Shown one piece after another: positions 24,085 to 33,358 of a stretch of 64,000 nt of DNA. The notes beneath the pieces were generated by a model. It ran no database searches. It saw only the letters and a list, made by a program, of their open reading frames with translations, and was not told where the DNA came from. The position numbers and the translations under genes are program-made. Source of the DNA: Gammaproteobacteria bacterium (GTDB taxonomy: Bacteria > Pseudomonadota > Gammaproteobacteria > Xanthomonadales > SZUA-36); NCBI GenBank assembly GCA_021772935.1, contig JAJFLA010000007.1, positions 1 to 64,000 of the forward strand. The letters run 5' to 3'. Numbering within the stretch: position 1 is the stretch's first letter; each line of letters opens with the position of its first letter.

Positions 24085-24160
24085 AGGCCGGATACATTTA
24101 TTCGGATACATTTATTCGATTGGCTGATCGCGAGTATCACAAAGTAAATGTATCCGGCCC
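24085..24160. repeat. REPIN-like hairpin repeat, type A copy 4
   Basis: GGCCGGATACATTTA pairs perfectly with TAAATGTATCCGGCC (15-bp stem). The segment CGGATACATTTATTCG is partly duplicated inside the left arm. It lies between the convergent phzF-like and S9 peptidase genes, a position where it could serve as a two-way transcription-end hairpin. Confidence 0.88.
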
Positions 24161-24176
24161 ACAACTGTCCTATTCC

Positions 24177-26591
24177 CTACTGCCCAGGCGGCGCCTCAAC
24201 AACATACTTCTGCAACCACTGCTGCTGCTCCCAAAGCAAGTGCAATAAAGATTCACGCGCCCTGTAACCATGTTGCTCGTGTGGCAGCATCACCAGGCGG
24301 GTATTGCCACCAAGCCCTTTGATGGCAGCGAACATGCGTTCTGACTGCATCGGGAAGGTGCCGGAGTTGGGGTCTTCTGTGCCGTGAATCATCAACATTG
24401 GTTCGTCAATTTTCTCGGCGTGGAAAAAGGGCGACATCGCGGCATAGACATCCTGGCCCTCCCAAAAGCTACGCTCTTCTCCCTGAAAACCGAACGGTGT
24501 CAGGCTGCGATTATAGGCACCACTGCGGGCAATGCCGGCTTTAAACAGATTGCTGTGCGCCAACAGGTTGGCAACCATAAAGGCGCCATAAGAATGTCCG
24601 GCAATGGCAATTTTGTCCGGGTCGGCAATGCCTCTGCTGACCAATACATTCACCGCAGCGATCGCGCTTTCGACCAACTGTATGCGGAAAGTGTCATTTG
24701 GAAGATCATCACCACTGCCGATAATCGGCATTTTCGGGTCATCAAAGATCGCAAAGCCCTGCGCCAGGTGTGGCATGGGGCCCCAGTAACTGACCCGTAC
24801 AAATTCATACGGGGAGTCGGTTACCTGGCTGGCCACCGCCTTGTCTTTGTATTCCAGCGGGTAGGCCCACATCAATACTGGTATTGGCCCCTGGGATTCG
24901 TCATATCCTGGCGGCAAGTACAGCGTACCGGTCAGGTCCACACCATCATTGCGTTTGTACTTGATCAGCTCTTTTTTGATGCCGATGAAAGCTGGCGATG
25001 GATGGGGAAAATCTGTGAATTGGGTCAGGCTATTGCCTTTAATATCGCGTATGAAGAAATTGGGCTGCTCGCTCACCGATTCGCGCAGGGTCAGTACCCG
25101 GGTGGCATCCTCATTAATCGGTAGCAGTATTTGTTCATAATAAGGGGCTTCTGATTGCCACAAGCGTATTTTTGTTTTGGTACTAAAGTCAAACTCGTCC
25201 ATGAATGGAATGTTGCCTTCAGATGATGCGCCACGACCCGTCAGCAGAACTTTGTTGTTGTCATCGAAGACCTTGATGACATCCACTCCAAACTCGTTTT
25301 GTTCCGTGACAAAATCACCGGGGTCGTTATAACGGTCATTGTAAGAACGTTGCTGGAACAGTGTTTTTTCATCTGAGAGTGATGCCGGTGAGAACCTCCA
25401 TGAGCGTAATTGCCGATCACTGAATCGCCAATCAGTGACGATTGCAAAGCGGTCGTTGCCCCATTCAACGCCGGCAAACCGGCGTTCGATATTCAGCAGT
25501 AGTTCTGGTGTCTGTTTAAAGGGGGCAGCCCATGTATAAACTGAATCGTGATGTTCCGCCTGGGTATTCATGTCACCACCATCCAGGGCCTGCGCCCATA
25601 CCAGGGTGGCGGCTTCATCCCCACGCCAGGCTATATTTCTGCGGCCGTCAATAACCGAGTCAAAGCCCTTGGGGATGGTTTCTCCGGAAGGCAGGTCAGC
25701 AACTTGAGCGACCAGTTCACCTTTTGTCGTCCAGACTTCTGTTAATAAGGGGAAACGATAATAAGGCACCAGGTATGAGAAAGGCTTCCTTATTTGCGAC
25801 ACCCGCAGGTATTTGCCATCCGGTGAGGCTGTATATGCTCTGTACATACCCGCTTTGCCCAATAGCTTGATCTTACCGTTTAAGCTGATCTCGGCGATCT
25901 GTGAAGTCGATAAAAACTCAAACAGGTTCTCATCATAGGGTGTTTTTAACAGGTTTGAATAGGTTCGAACGGCTGCCTTTTCACCCGTCGTGGTCTGTAT
26001 GACGGGTTTGATGTCGGCGAGTGCCTGAACCGGTTTTTGATCGGCGGCTTTAACTGTCAAGCGCGTATAAAAACCACTGGAATCATGTTTCCAGTGAAAC
26101 TTACGGCCACCCAGCGAGGCGTTGATCAGCCGCTTGGCCACCTGCGATGTCTTGCCTGTTTTTAAACGATAGTTCCACAGGGTCAGACCATTTGTGGTTT
26201 CGAGAATAAATGCCAGGTTTTTTGAGTCTGGAGAAAATGCGACATCCATGACCTTGCCTTCGGGCAAATCTGAAATATCTATTTTCTCTTCAGTCTCAAG
26301 CGACCTGAGCTCGACGCCGGTGTAGCCACTGGATCGACTGGGTGCAAAAACTGCGGGGTTAATACGCAAACCAGCCAGTTTTTCTTCGGGCTGTGCCAGT
26401 TCAGCAATACCGGGAGCACCGGGCCGCTGCATAAGTGCCACCCATTGCTTGTCATCTGAAATTGTAGCGCCGGGTCTGCGCGGGGCATCTACCAGGTCCG
26501 CCATCATTTTAGGCGGTGTCTGGTAACCGAGTTCTGATTGAGCAAAAACGCTGCCACTTACTAACAGTAATATCAAGATTAAACGTTTCAA
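24177..26591 (-). CDS. Secreted S9-family prolyl oligopeptidase-like peptidase
   Basis: This 804-residue protein starts with a Sec signal peptide (MKRLILILLLVSGSVFAQ). The middle is beta-propeller-like with repeated SPDSK/SPDGK turns. The C-terminal alpha/beta-hydrolase domain contains Ser667 in GHSYGAFM, Asp740 in HGTEDPNSG and His774 in EQHGYR, the serine peptidase triad order. The architecture matches periplasmic S9 peptidases of the glutamyl endopeptidase-like group, which carry an 'S9 family peptidase' label in most genomes. It probably degrades peptides in the periplasm. Confidence 0.92.
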   Translation of the reverse strand: MKRLILILLLVSGSVFAQSELGYQTPPKMMADLVDAPRRPGATISDDKQWVALMQRPGAPGIAELAQPEEKLAGLRINPAVFAPSRSSGYTGVELRSLETEEKIDISDLPEGKVMDVAFSPDSKNLAFILETTNGLTLWNYRLKTGKTSQVAKRLINASLGGRKFHWKHDSSGFYTRLTVKAADQKPVQALADIKPVIQTTTGEKAAVRTYSNLLKTPYDENLFEFLSTSQIAEISLNGKIKLLGKAGMYRAYTASPDGKYLRVSQIRKPFSYLVPYYRFPLLTEVWTTKGELVAQVADLPSGETIPKGFDSVIDGRRNIAWRGDEAATLVWAQALDGGDMNTQAEHHDSVYTWAAPFKQTPELLLNIERRFAGVEWGNDRFAIVTDWRFSDRQLRSWRFSPASLSDEKTLFQQRSYNDRYNDPGDFVTEQNEFGVDVIKVFDDNNKVLLTGRGASSEGNIPFMDEFDFSTKTKIRLWQSEAPYYEQILLPINEDATRVLTLRESVSEQPNFFIRDIKGNSLTQFTDFPHPSPAFIGIKKELIKYKRNDGVDLTGTLYLPPGYDESQGPIPVLMWAYPLEYKDKAVASQVTDSPYEFVRVSYWGPMPHLAQGFAIFDDPKMPIIGSGDDLPNDTFRIQLVESAIAAVNVLVSRGIADPDKIAIAGHSYGAFMVANLLAHSNLFKAGIARSGAYNRSLTPFGFQGEERSFWEGQDVYAAMSPFFHAEKIDEPMLMIHGTEDPNSGTFPMQSERMFAAIKGLGGNTRLVMLPHEQHGYRARESLLHLLWEQQQWLQKYVVEAPPGQ

Positions 26592-26672
26592 GTTTTATAC
26601 TCCCAGGTCAATTTTTGTTTTTAACAGGTCATGCATCCTACAATTTTCTTACGCCAAAATCTTCACCCTCCA

Positions 26673-26741
26673 GGGGTCAGATTCAAATGCGAAAACTCCA
26701 TCACTTTTCCCACCCCTGTCAAAGCATTTGAGTCTGACCCC
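26673..26741. repeat. REPIN-like hairpin repeat, type B copy 1
   Basis: It begins GGGGTCAGATTCAAATGC and ends GCATTTGAGTCTGACCCC, arms that pair apart from one mismatch. The centre contains TCACTTTTCCCACC. Confidence 0.88.
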
Positions 26742-26760
26742 GACATCATCCCCCACCCCA

Positions 26761-26827
26761 GGGGTCAAATTCAAATGCGAAACCCCTTCACTTTTCCACC
26801 ACCCTCAAAGCATTTGAGTCTGACCCC
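26761..26827. repeat. REPIN-like hairpin repeat, type B copy 2
   Basis: It starts GGGGTCAAATTCAAATGC and ends GCATTTGAGTCTGACCCC, in tandem with copy 1 (19 bp apart) and with a nearly identical centre. The pair occupies the gap between two divergent genes. Confidence 0.88.
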
Positions 26828-26906
26828 GGCATCATACGACTGGACGCTCTGATTTGCGATGTATAAGCAATTGGGCCAGAATTCAATTGATATCAGAGGA
26901 TCGAAA

Positions 26907-29042
26907 ATGAATGATTATTCGGTGAAGCTAGCATTTTTAATCATTTTCACTATGGGCTTGGTAACAAATGTTCTGCTGCCACATGCCAGTGCCAGTTCGA
27001 CCCTGGAATGCTGTCGATTATGCACAACCGGTAAAGCCTGCGGTGATACGTGCATAGATAAGGACCAGGTGTGTCATGTCGGTAGTGGTTGTGCCTGTAA
27101 CGACTATTCCGGCGATAGCAGTGTGGTCGTTGACCCGAATAAACTGCCCGGTGGAGATTGGGACGATTCCGTACCCGGGCAGGTACCACCGCCGGAACAG
27201 GGGAAAGCTGAGTGTATTCGTGTGGTAGACATTGTCGCACAACGCTTCGAAAACAAAGATACGCTACTAAAAGGATTAAGAAACAACGTTCGTTTGGAAG
27301 CAATAACGGATCCGCCAGATGCTTCGGGTGCTGCTATAACATGGACCCCTCCATTTGACCCGTCAGGACAGTTCAAACCCAATGGTCGAACAGCCAGTTG
27401 GACCCAGCAAAAAGCCTACCAATCGAAACGGCCCGATGAAGTAACAATACTGGCTGCATGTGGGCAGCAGCAAAAACCTGCAAAATTCTTCTTAACAGTT
27501 GCCGATTGGGAATTGAAACGCATTCGGGGATTACGGAAACCATTTAGCATATCCAGCAATCGCTTCAAATCCGAGAAAAACCCTCACCAGGACGGTTCGC
27601 GAATTTTTGTCGGCACAACGGATAAATGGAAAGGTGGTGCATTGGAAATTGCCGATAAGAACAAGCAACGGGTGCTGGCGATCGCTCGGCTGTGGCCGGT
27701 ATCAAGCACTTTTAATCCCAAAGAACATATCGCACTGTGGCATGCCTACGATCCGGATGATCCTGCCGATCTAAAGACCGTGGACACAAACGGCCCCAGT
27801 GGTAACGACAATACCGGAACCCCCCATGAAGATTCCGATACCTGGTTCGAGGCCCGTGTAGCGGGCACGATGCGTGCCAGGAAAGACAATATTGATCCGA
27901 AGGCAAAGTTTATTGGTTCCATCACGACCGAGTTAATAAAAAGCGACAAACCCTACCCTAACTCTGCCTTGTCGCTGGTCTATTTTTTTGCCTCTGACGA
28001 TGGGGGAGATAATTTTCAGCTTTCGGCTACGCTTGATCCAGCTTCCTATCCTGCGAAACAGGGTAAAAAACTTTTTACTATCCCAAATGGTTGGGATTCG
28101 CGAATTGACCGATCAGGCACAATGGAAGTCTGGCGTAAACGATTTCTGAATGTCTACTATATGAAGGGTAAACCAAAATATCGAAAACAGGATAGAGTTA
28201 AACCCCATAACGCTAAAGAAAAAACCTTGTTGGACCAACTGGCGAAGGATAAACCGAAGAATTTTTTCCCCTCATCATCGGGGAAAAGAAAACAACTTGA
28301 AAAAAGTCTTCATCGCTATTATGCAACTGGCACTGACGATGATTCCAAAGTCTATCTTGATTTTTCAATTAACTATCAAGATAAAACCCCTTACCAGGAA
28401 ACGGTTGATCTTGTGCGTATGCGGGATTCATTGTTTCACTATGCCAAAGAGCATTTAGCCGCTTTCAGAACTGTCACAGACAAGGGCGACAATACCTTCA
28501 TAGCCAAAAATTCCGATAATCAAAGTTTCAAATCGATGGGTTACGACCCCTACAATATCAATCTGGTAGGTGTCAACATTATCAATCCAGAAGAGAAAGA
28601 CCTGGGTTACGCCTATCCCCCAACAGCGGCCGTCAGCCTATGGAAGGCAGCGGACCCTTCTGCCGTGATTCTTCGTCTGAAGTTAAAGGAGCAGCATCGG
28701 AAATTTTCGGGCGTATTAAAGAAGAAAGTCGATAATTGGGTAAACGGCACCTGGAAAACGGAGTTAGATAGTACGGTTGCTCATGAGATTGGCCATGTAT
28801 TAACTGGCTATGGTAAAAAGTGCTGGCATAACGAGCATGGCGGTAGTGGATTCCATCATAACTGTGCCGCATCAAACACGAACCGGCACAATCCTGCGAC
28901 AACATTTTGTCCCTTCCACACCCGACACTTACGCAATACCTTAGGCAGAATCTGGACACCGAATGAATTTGATGGCAGCAAAAAGCACCGTGTGGAAGAA
29001 TTTGATAGCGAATCCCATGGGCTCAATGAATGCAGTCTATAG
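26907..29042 (+). CDS. Secreted putative zinc metalloprotease (HExxH) with Cys-rich N-terminus
   Basis: The protein has 711 residues from ATG 26907, chosen over 26859 because AGAGGA lies upstream and a signal peptide (LAFLIIFTMGLVTNVLLPHASA) follows. Just after the signal is a compact cysteine motif CCRLCTTGKACGDTCIDK followed by CHVGSGCACN, a short motif also found in other exported bacterial proteins. Near the C-terminus HEIGHVL (His626, Glu627, His630) gives the zincin HExxH active site. Further His/Cys residues (CWHNEHGG, FHHNC) could supply the third ligand. The central 500 residues match no family I know. Likely an extracellular peptidase. Confidence 0.75.
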   Translation: MNDYSVKLAFLIIFTMGLVTNVLLPHASASSTLECCRLCTTGKACGDTCIDKDQVCHVGSGCACNDYSGDSSVVVDPNKLPGGDWDDSVPGQVPPPEQGKAECIRVVDIVAQRFENKDTLLKGLRNNVRLEAITDPPDASGAAITWTPPFDPSGQFKPNGRTASWTQQKAYQSKRPDEVTILAACGQQQKPAKFFLTVADWELKRIRGLRKPFSISSNRFKSEKNPHQDGSRIFVGTTDKWKGGALEIADKNKQRVLAIARLWPVSSTFNPKEHIALWHAYDPDDPADLKTVDTNGPSGNDNTGTPHEDSDTWFEARVAGTMRARKDNIDPKAKFIGSITTELIKSDKPYPNSALSLVYFFASDDGGDNFQLSATLDPASYPAKQGKKLFTIPNGWDSRIDRSGTMEVWRKRFLNVYYMKGKPKYRKQDRVKPHNAKEKTLLDQLAKDKPKNFFPSSSGKRKQLEKSLHRYYATGTDDDSKVYLDFSINYQDKTPYQETVDLVRMRDSLFHYAKEHLAAFRTVTDKGDNTFIAKNSDNQSFKSMGYDPYNINLVGVNIINPEEKDLGYAYPPTAAVSLWKAADPSAVILRLKLKEQHRKFSGVLKKKVDNWVNGTWKTELDSTVAHEIGHVLTGYGKKCWHNEHGGSGFHHNCAASNTNRHNPATTFCPFHTRHLRNTLGRIWTPNEFDGSKKHRVEEFDSESHGLNECSL

Positions 29043-29199
29043 CCTGGTGCTCACCTGTCGGTTCACCCTATGAAAAAGGCGTGACCAACTGATCGCAAAG
29101 GTCATTTATTGATGGATTTCGTCGGCACGTTGGAAAACCTGGAGTCGGACTAGTAGACCGTCTGTAAAAAGGCCGACATTGCCTACCAACCCCTGCGTT

Positions 29200-29673
29200 T
29201 TACGCCGCGACTTTTTTCCTGACGATCAGCTCGACCTCACAATTTAATACGTGCAATAAAGCAACCATCTGGTTCATTGATTTACGGGTATTGGTGGTAT
29301 CGAGCAGACGATAGAGCTGTGGAACAGAGGTCTTTAGCCGCCTGGCGATCTGGCGTCTGCTCAAACCACTGCTTTCAATTCCTCGCCGGGCTTCCAGAGT
29401 TAATTTGTAGATCAGTTGCTCTGCCAGGTATTTGGGATCCTGGTTGTAATCAAGGATCTGGTCCATGTGGATCGAGCCCTCTTCACCGGATTCAAGGACA
29501 TAAGTGATGGCCTCATTGGCCAGTTCTTTATCCACAAATACTTCTTCAACACAATGATTAGCATCCGGAGGTGGTGCACACTTTACAAACGGAAAACTGT
29601 AGGTGGTGCCGGAATAAGCAAGTACGATAAATTCTTTGCGGCGGTTATTTAATTTGACGGTACGTATTTTCAT
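29200..29673 (-). CDS. Helix-turn-helix protein paired with a DUF4160 gene (antitoxin-like)
   Basis: A 157-residue protein. The N-terminal half (about 1-80) is strand-rich and unrecognised. The C-terminal part has an XRE-type helix-turn-helix (GLSRRQIARRLKTSVPQLYR followed by LLD) and ends in a basic tail. Its start ATGA overlaps the stop of the upstream DUF4160 gene by 4 bases, so the two are translated together. A small protein plus an HTH protein with coupled translation is the usual plan of a toxin-antitoxin module (inference). Confidence 0.72.
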   Translation of the reverse strand: MKIRTVKLNNRRKEFIVLAYSGTTYSFPFVKCAPPPDANHCVEEVFVDKELANEAITYVLESGEEGSIHMDQILDYNQDPKYLAEQLIYKLTLEARRGIESSGLSRRQIARRLKTSVPQLYRLLDTTNTRKSMNQMVALLHVLNCEVELIVRKKVAA

Positions 29674-29864
29674 AGCCTGCCTTCAACCTCCAGCTCCTCA
29701 ATGAGCTGGAGAATTCTTTTATTAGCCTTGCCCTTCATGGCTTGTCCGTTATCCAAGTCCCATTTCAACACCAGCCTTGCACCCTGGTACACATGAACGT
29801 GGCGAGGAGGGTGGTCGCCGATCCACGATATAAAGACGTAATTCCCTCTACGAATTTTAGCCAC
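29670..29864 (-). CDS. DUF4160 protein (possible toxin partner)
   Basis: This 64-residue basic protein contains the DUF4160 hallmark DHPPRHVHVY followed by a strand and an acidic-basic helix (KGKANKRILQLIEELEVEG). DUF4160 genes are nearly always found beside a small regulatory or DUF2442 gene and are suspected toxin-antitoxin components (family knowledge). Here the partner is the HTH gene overlapping its 3' end. Confidence 0.82.
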   Translation of the reverse strand: MAKIRRGNYVFISWIGDHPPRHVHVYQGARLVLKWDLDNGQAMKGKANKRILQLIEELEVEGRL

Positions 29865-30234
29865 GGTTATATGTTACCACTGATGGTATCACTTGTAAGC
29901 TTTTGCAGCTTCGTGTCAACTGTTGCGTCATGCATATGAGCATGCTCAAGCAGCACCCGGATTGCTATCGGGGTTTGGCTGCTAGTTGTGTAGTTAATTA
30001 TGGGTTCTGGGCCACAGCAGGGGTCAGATTCAAATGCGAAAACCCCGTCACTTTTCCCACCACTGTCAAAGCATTTGAGTCTGACCCCGACCCAACCCCG
30101 GCCTGACGTGTTTGACAACCACATAATTTAGGGCAATAGTTTACACTCGATATGTTGACCCATTTACCAGGTACAGCCTGGGGCATTCTTCAGGCTGGCA
30201 ACAAAGCCTGTCTCCGCATGTAAGGAAGAATAAA
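29865..30234. other. 370-bp divergent gap with one hairpin repeat
   Basis: It separates the leftward DUF4160 pair from the rightward TRAP operon. It contains the type B hairpin repeat at 30020-30088. The 146 bases after the repeat should hold the TRAP promoter. A Shine-Dalgarno-like TAAGGAAGA lies 8 bases before the dctP start. No gene seen. Confidence 0.6.
30020..30088. repeat. REPIN-like hairpin repeat, type B copy 3
   Basis: GGGGTCAGATTCAAATGC ... GCATTTGAGTCTGACCCC, nearly identical to the copy at 26673 including its centre (TCACTTTTCCCACC), but about 3.3 kb away. Confidence 0.88.
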
Positions 30235-31353
30235 ATGCAGCAGCTTAACAATCGCATAAAACTTTTCACCAGTCTCATGGTGCTCATCGTCTTTGCAAGC
30301 CTGAGTGCCTGCGGCGAAAAACAACAGGCTGCAAAGCCGGAAGTCCAAAAAGTAGAGAAACAGACCATTGTCTGGAAGCTTGCCCAGACCTGGGGCACTG
30401 GCTTCCCCATCTTTGGTGACGCTGTCATCAAAATGGCCGACATGGTCAAGCTGATGTCCAATGGTGAATTGGAGATCCGGATCGATTCTTCCAACAAGCA
30501 CAAAGCGGCATTTGGCATCCTCGATATGGTCAATGCCGGCCAGTACGAAATGGGGCACTCGGCCTCTTATTACTGGAAAGGTAAGGACGCAAATACCATG
30601 TTCTTCACCACCATGCCCTTCGGCATGATCGCACCCGAGCAATACGCCTGGTTTTACTATGGCGGCGGTATGGAGTTGATGAAAAAAGTCTATGACAAGC
30701 ACGGTGTCTATTCTTTCCCCGGCGGCAACACTGGCAACCAGATGGGTGGATGGTTTCGTAAAGAAATCAATACGCTGGATGACTTGAGTGGTCTTAAGAT
30801 GCGGATCCCCGGCTTCGCTGGAGAAGTGCTTTCCAAGCTCGGCGTTGTGGTCACCAACATCGCTCCGGGCGAGCTCTATACGGCACTCGATCGTGGCACC
30901 ATCGATGCGCTGGAATGGGTTGGCCCATCGCTGGACCTGAGTATGGGCTTTCAGAAAATTGCGCCGTATTACTACACCGGTTGGCATGAACCTGCCACCG
31001 AGCTGCAATTCATCGTCAACCAGGCAAAATTTGATGCCCTGCCCAAACACCTGCAGGAGATCCTGACGGTGGCAATGAAATACGCGGCCTATGATATGTA
31101 CAGCCGCTCTTATCATGAAAGTGCAGTCAACTGGGCTTCGATTGAAAAGGAGTATCCAGACGTCAAAATCCGTACCTTCTCACCGCAAATCATCTCTGCC
31201 ATGAAGCAGGCTAATGAAGAGCTGCTGGCTGCAAGCGCCGCCAGCGACCCTGGCTTCAAAGAAATCCTCGATTCGCAAAACGCCTATATGAAAATAGCCC
31301 GTAAATGGACCGAAATTTCAGACTACGCTTACCTCAAAGACAATATTGATTAA
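30235..31353 (+). CDS. dctP: TRAP transporter substrate-binding lipoprotein (DctP family)
   Basis: This 372-residue protein begins with a lipoprotein signal ending in the lipobox LSAC (Cys near residue 25), so it is likely anchored to the outer face of the inner membrane. The DctP fold follows, with the ligand-arginine segment GLKMRIPGFAGEVL and the family stretch GELYTALDRGTIDALEWVGP. The EWVGP...GFxKIAPYYYxGWHEP pattern resembles the subgroup that binds 2-oxo or other monocarboxylates (TakP-like), so that is a reasonable guess for substrate (inference). It is the first gene of a dctPQM operon. Confidence 0.92.
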   Translation: MQQLNNRIKLFTSLMVLIVFASLSACGEKQQAAKPEVQKVEKQTIVWKLAQTWGTGFPIFGDAVIKMADMVKLMSNGELEIRIDSSNKHKAAFGILDMVNAGQYEMGHSASYYWKGKDANTMFFTTMPFGMIAPEQYAWFYYGGGMELMKKVYDKHGVYSFPGGNTGNQMGGWFRKEINTLDDLSGLKMRIPGFAGEVLSKLGVVVTNIAPGELYTALDRGTIDALEWVGPSLDLSMGFQKIAPYYYTGWHEPATELQFIVNQAKFDALPKHLQEILTVAMKYAAYDMYSRSYHESAVNWASIEKEYPDVKIRTFSPQIISAMKQANEELLAASAASDPGFKEILDSQNAYMKIARKWTEISDYAYLKDNID

Positions 31354-31365
31354 TCCTGATTCAGT

Positions 31366-31383
31366 CCCCGGCCGCCACCGGGG
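31366..31383 (+). terminator. Hairpin between dctP and dctQ (attenuator or mRNA-stabilising stem)
   Basis: CCCCGG (31366-31371) pairs with CCGGGG (31378-31383). There is no strong T tract, so rather than stopping transcription it probably protects or limits the upstream message, giving more binding protein than permease, as is common in TRAP operons. Confidence 0.5.
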
Positions 31384-31404
31384 GCGCTTTGCCAAAGGCA
31401 CGTC

Positions 31405-31944
31405 ATGCTGCTGAAGCTGGAAACATATTTCGACCGCTTCTCTGATGTGATGGGTTGGATTGCCGGTGTGCTTAACCTGGTCATGCTGCTCAACGTGTTT
31501 TACGATTCCATCGCGCGTTATTTCTTTAACAGCGGTTCAATCGCCATGCAGGAAATGGAGTGGCACCTGTTTGCCATGGTCTTCCTTTTCGGTATTGCCT
31601 ACGCCCTCAAGGAGGACGGCCACGTCCGTGTCGATATTCTTTACGATCGCTTCTCGCCGCGCTGGAAAGCTGGAATCAACATCATGGGCACTCTTTTGCT
31701 ACTGCTGCCCTTAAGCCTATTGGTCATCGAAGGCTCTGTTTGGTACGTGACTGAGGCCTTCACCTCCGGCGAGATCAGCGGTGACCCAGGCGGGCTAAGC
31801 CATCGTTGGCTGATCAAGCTGGTAATCCCGGCTTCTTTTGTATTTCTGATTGTCTCGGCCATCGGTTTTGTGCTGCACAACATTAATATTTTCATCGGTC
31901 TGAAAGCACCACCGTCTCATCATTACGAGAAGGACATCCTGTAA
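31405..31944 (+). CDS. dctQ: TRAP transporter small permease (DctQ family)
   Basis: This 179-residue inner-membrane protein has four hydrophobic helices. The conserved DctQ segment AMQEMEWHLFAMVFLFGIAY is followed by LKEDGHVRVDILYDRFSP, where the QEMEWHLF and HVRVD elements are diagnostic. DctQ helps the large permease DctM move substrate down a sodium gradient (established knowledge). It lies 51 bases downstream of dctP, across a GC hairpin. Confidence 0.93.
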   Translation: MLLKLETYFDRFSDVMGWIAGVLNLVMLLNVFYDSIARYFFNSGSIAMQEMEWHLFAMVFLFGIAYALKEDGHVRVDILYDRFSPRWKAGINIMGTLLLLLPLSLLVIEGSVWYVTEAFTSGEISGDPGGLSHRWLIKLVIPASFVFLIVSAIGFVLHNINIFIGLKAPPSHHYEKDIL

Positions 31945-32062
31945 TGGTGCGATTAATTACAGCTCAGCTAATACCCCAGCTCAGGCTTTTTATGAGCCAG
32001 GGCACCACAGTCACGGGGCGTTTGCATCACGCTAAACAAGCCAGGACCGGAGCCAACAGAAT

Positions 32063-33358
32063 ATGACCGGTCTGCTTATGTTTGGCGTGGCCTTGTTGAT
32101 GTTGTTGGTTGGTTTTCCAGTGGCGTTCACCTTTGGTGGTGTCGCGGTCTTTTTTGGTCTGCTGGCTGAAGGGCCGCAAATCTTTTCTTTAATGCCGCAC
32201 CGCATCTGGTCGATCATGAACAATACCATCTTGATGGCCATACCACTTTTCATCTTCATGGGCATTATTTTGCAGAAGTCCAAGCTGGCCGAACGCCTGC
32301 TCGAATCGATGGGTTTTCTGTTTGGAGAGATTCGTGGCGGTATCGCTATTTCAACCATACTGGTCGGTGCATTGCTGGCAGCCTCCACCGGTGTAGTTGG
32401 TGCCAGCGTGGTCGCCATGGGTGTCATATCCCTACCGGTCATGCTCAAGTATAACTACGATAAACGGCTGGCCACCGGGACCATCTGTGCCGCCGGCACC
32501 CTGGGGCAAATCATACCGCCGTCCATTATTCTCATTATTCTGGGTGATGTTTTTCAGGAGCCGGTCGGCGACTTGTTCAAGGCTGCGCTGTGGCCTGGCC
32601 TCTCGCTGGTCGCCTGCTACATCGCCTATATCGTGATCGTTACGATCATGCGCAAAGAACTGGCGCCACCGATCAAACTGGAGGAAATGTCGGGATCAAA
32701 AAGATATCAGGTTTTCCAGGCACTGAAGGCGATCATCCCACCACTGGTTCTGATCACACTGGTGCTCGGCTCAATTCTTACCGGTGTTGCAACACCCACG
32801 GAATCTTCCTCGGTCGGCGGTGTTGGTGCCATCGTGCTGGCAACCCTTTATGGCCGGTTTTCAATCCGCATGGTCTGGGAGAGTTCGCTTGAAACGGTCA
32901 AGATCAGTGCCATGGTGTTTGCTATTTTGATTGGTGCCACCGCTTTTTCGATGGTATTCACCTACACCGGTGGTGACTGGATAGTGGAAGAATTCATGCT
33001 TGGCTTGCCCGGCGAAAAATGGGGTTTCCTGATTCTTTCCATGCTGATCATCACCGTTCTGGGTTTCTTTATAGATTTCGTCGAAATCTCCTACATCGTG
33101 GTGCCGATCCTGGCACCAATTGCCGCCAGTCTTGATATCAATCCGGTGTGGTATGCGATTCTGGTGGCGATGAACCTGCAAACTTCATTTTTAACCCCAC
33201 CGTTCGGCTTCAGCCTTTTTTACCTGAAGGGTGTTGCACCGCCCGGCATTCGCACCACCGATATCTACTCTGGCGTTATACCGTTTATCGTGTTGCAGAT
33301 GATGGTGCTCGGTATCCTGATCGTGTTTCCACAGTGGTTCGGGTTTTCAGCGCATTAA
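32063..33358 (+). CDS. dctM: TRAP transporter large permease (DctM family)
   Basis: This 431-residue integral membrane protein has about 12 helices. DctM hallmarks include the amphipathic IPLFIFMGIILQKSKLAERL, the AAGTLGQIIPPSIILIILGD loop, VATPTESSSVGGVGAI and NLQTSFLTPPFGFSLFYLKG. It is the ion-coupled transport subunit. The operon dctPQM is complete, with no regulator in it. The 118-base gap before dctM has no gene. Confidence 0.94.
   Translation: MTGLLMFGVALLMLLVGFPVAFTFGGVAVFFGLLAEGPQIFSLMPHRIWSIMNNTILMAIPLFIFMGIILQKSKLAERLLESMGFLFGEIRGGIAISTILVGALLAASTGVVGASVVAMGVISLPVMLKYNYDKRLATGTICAAGTLGQIIPPSIILIILGDVFQEPVGDLFKAALWPGLSLVACYIAYIVIVTIMRKELAPPIKLEEMSGSKRYQVFQALKAIIPPLVLITLVLGSILTGVATPTESSSVGGVGAIVLATLYGRFSIRMVWESSLETVKISAMVFAILIGATAFSMVFTYTGGDWIVEEFMLGLPGEKWGFLILSMLIITVLGFFIDFVEISYIVVPILAPIAASLDINPVWYAILVAMNLQTSFLTPPFGFSLFYLKGVAPPGIRTTDIYSGVIPFIVLQMMVLGILIVFPQWFGFSAH

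Noticed and set aside
26631-26852. Open reading frames spanning the hairpin repeats (also at 29903-30106 and 11723-11941)
   Set aside because: They run through inverted repeats or antisense to the antitoxin remnant, have no ribosome site and no protein-like composition.
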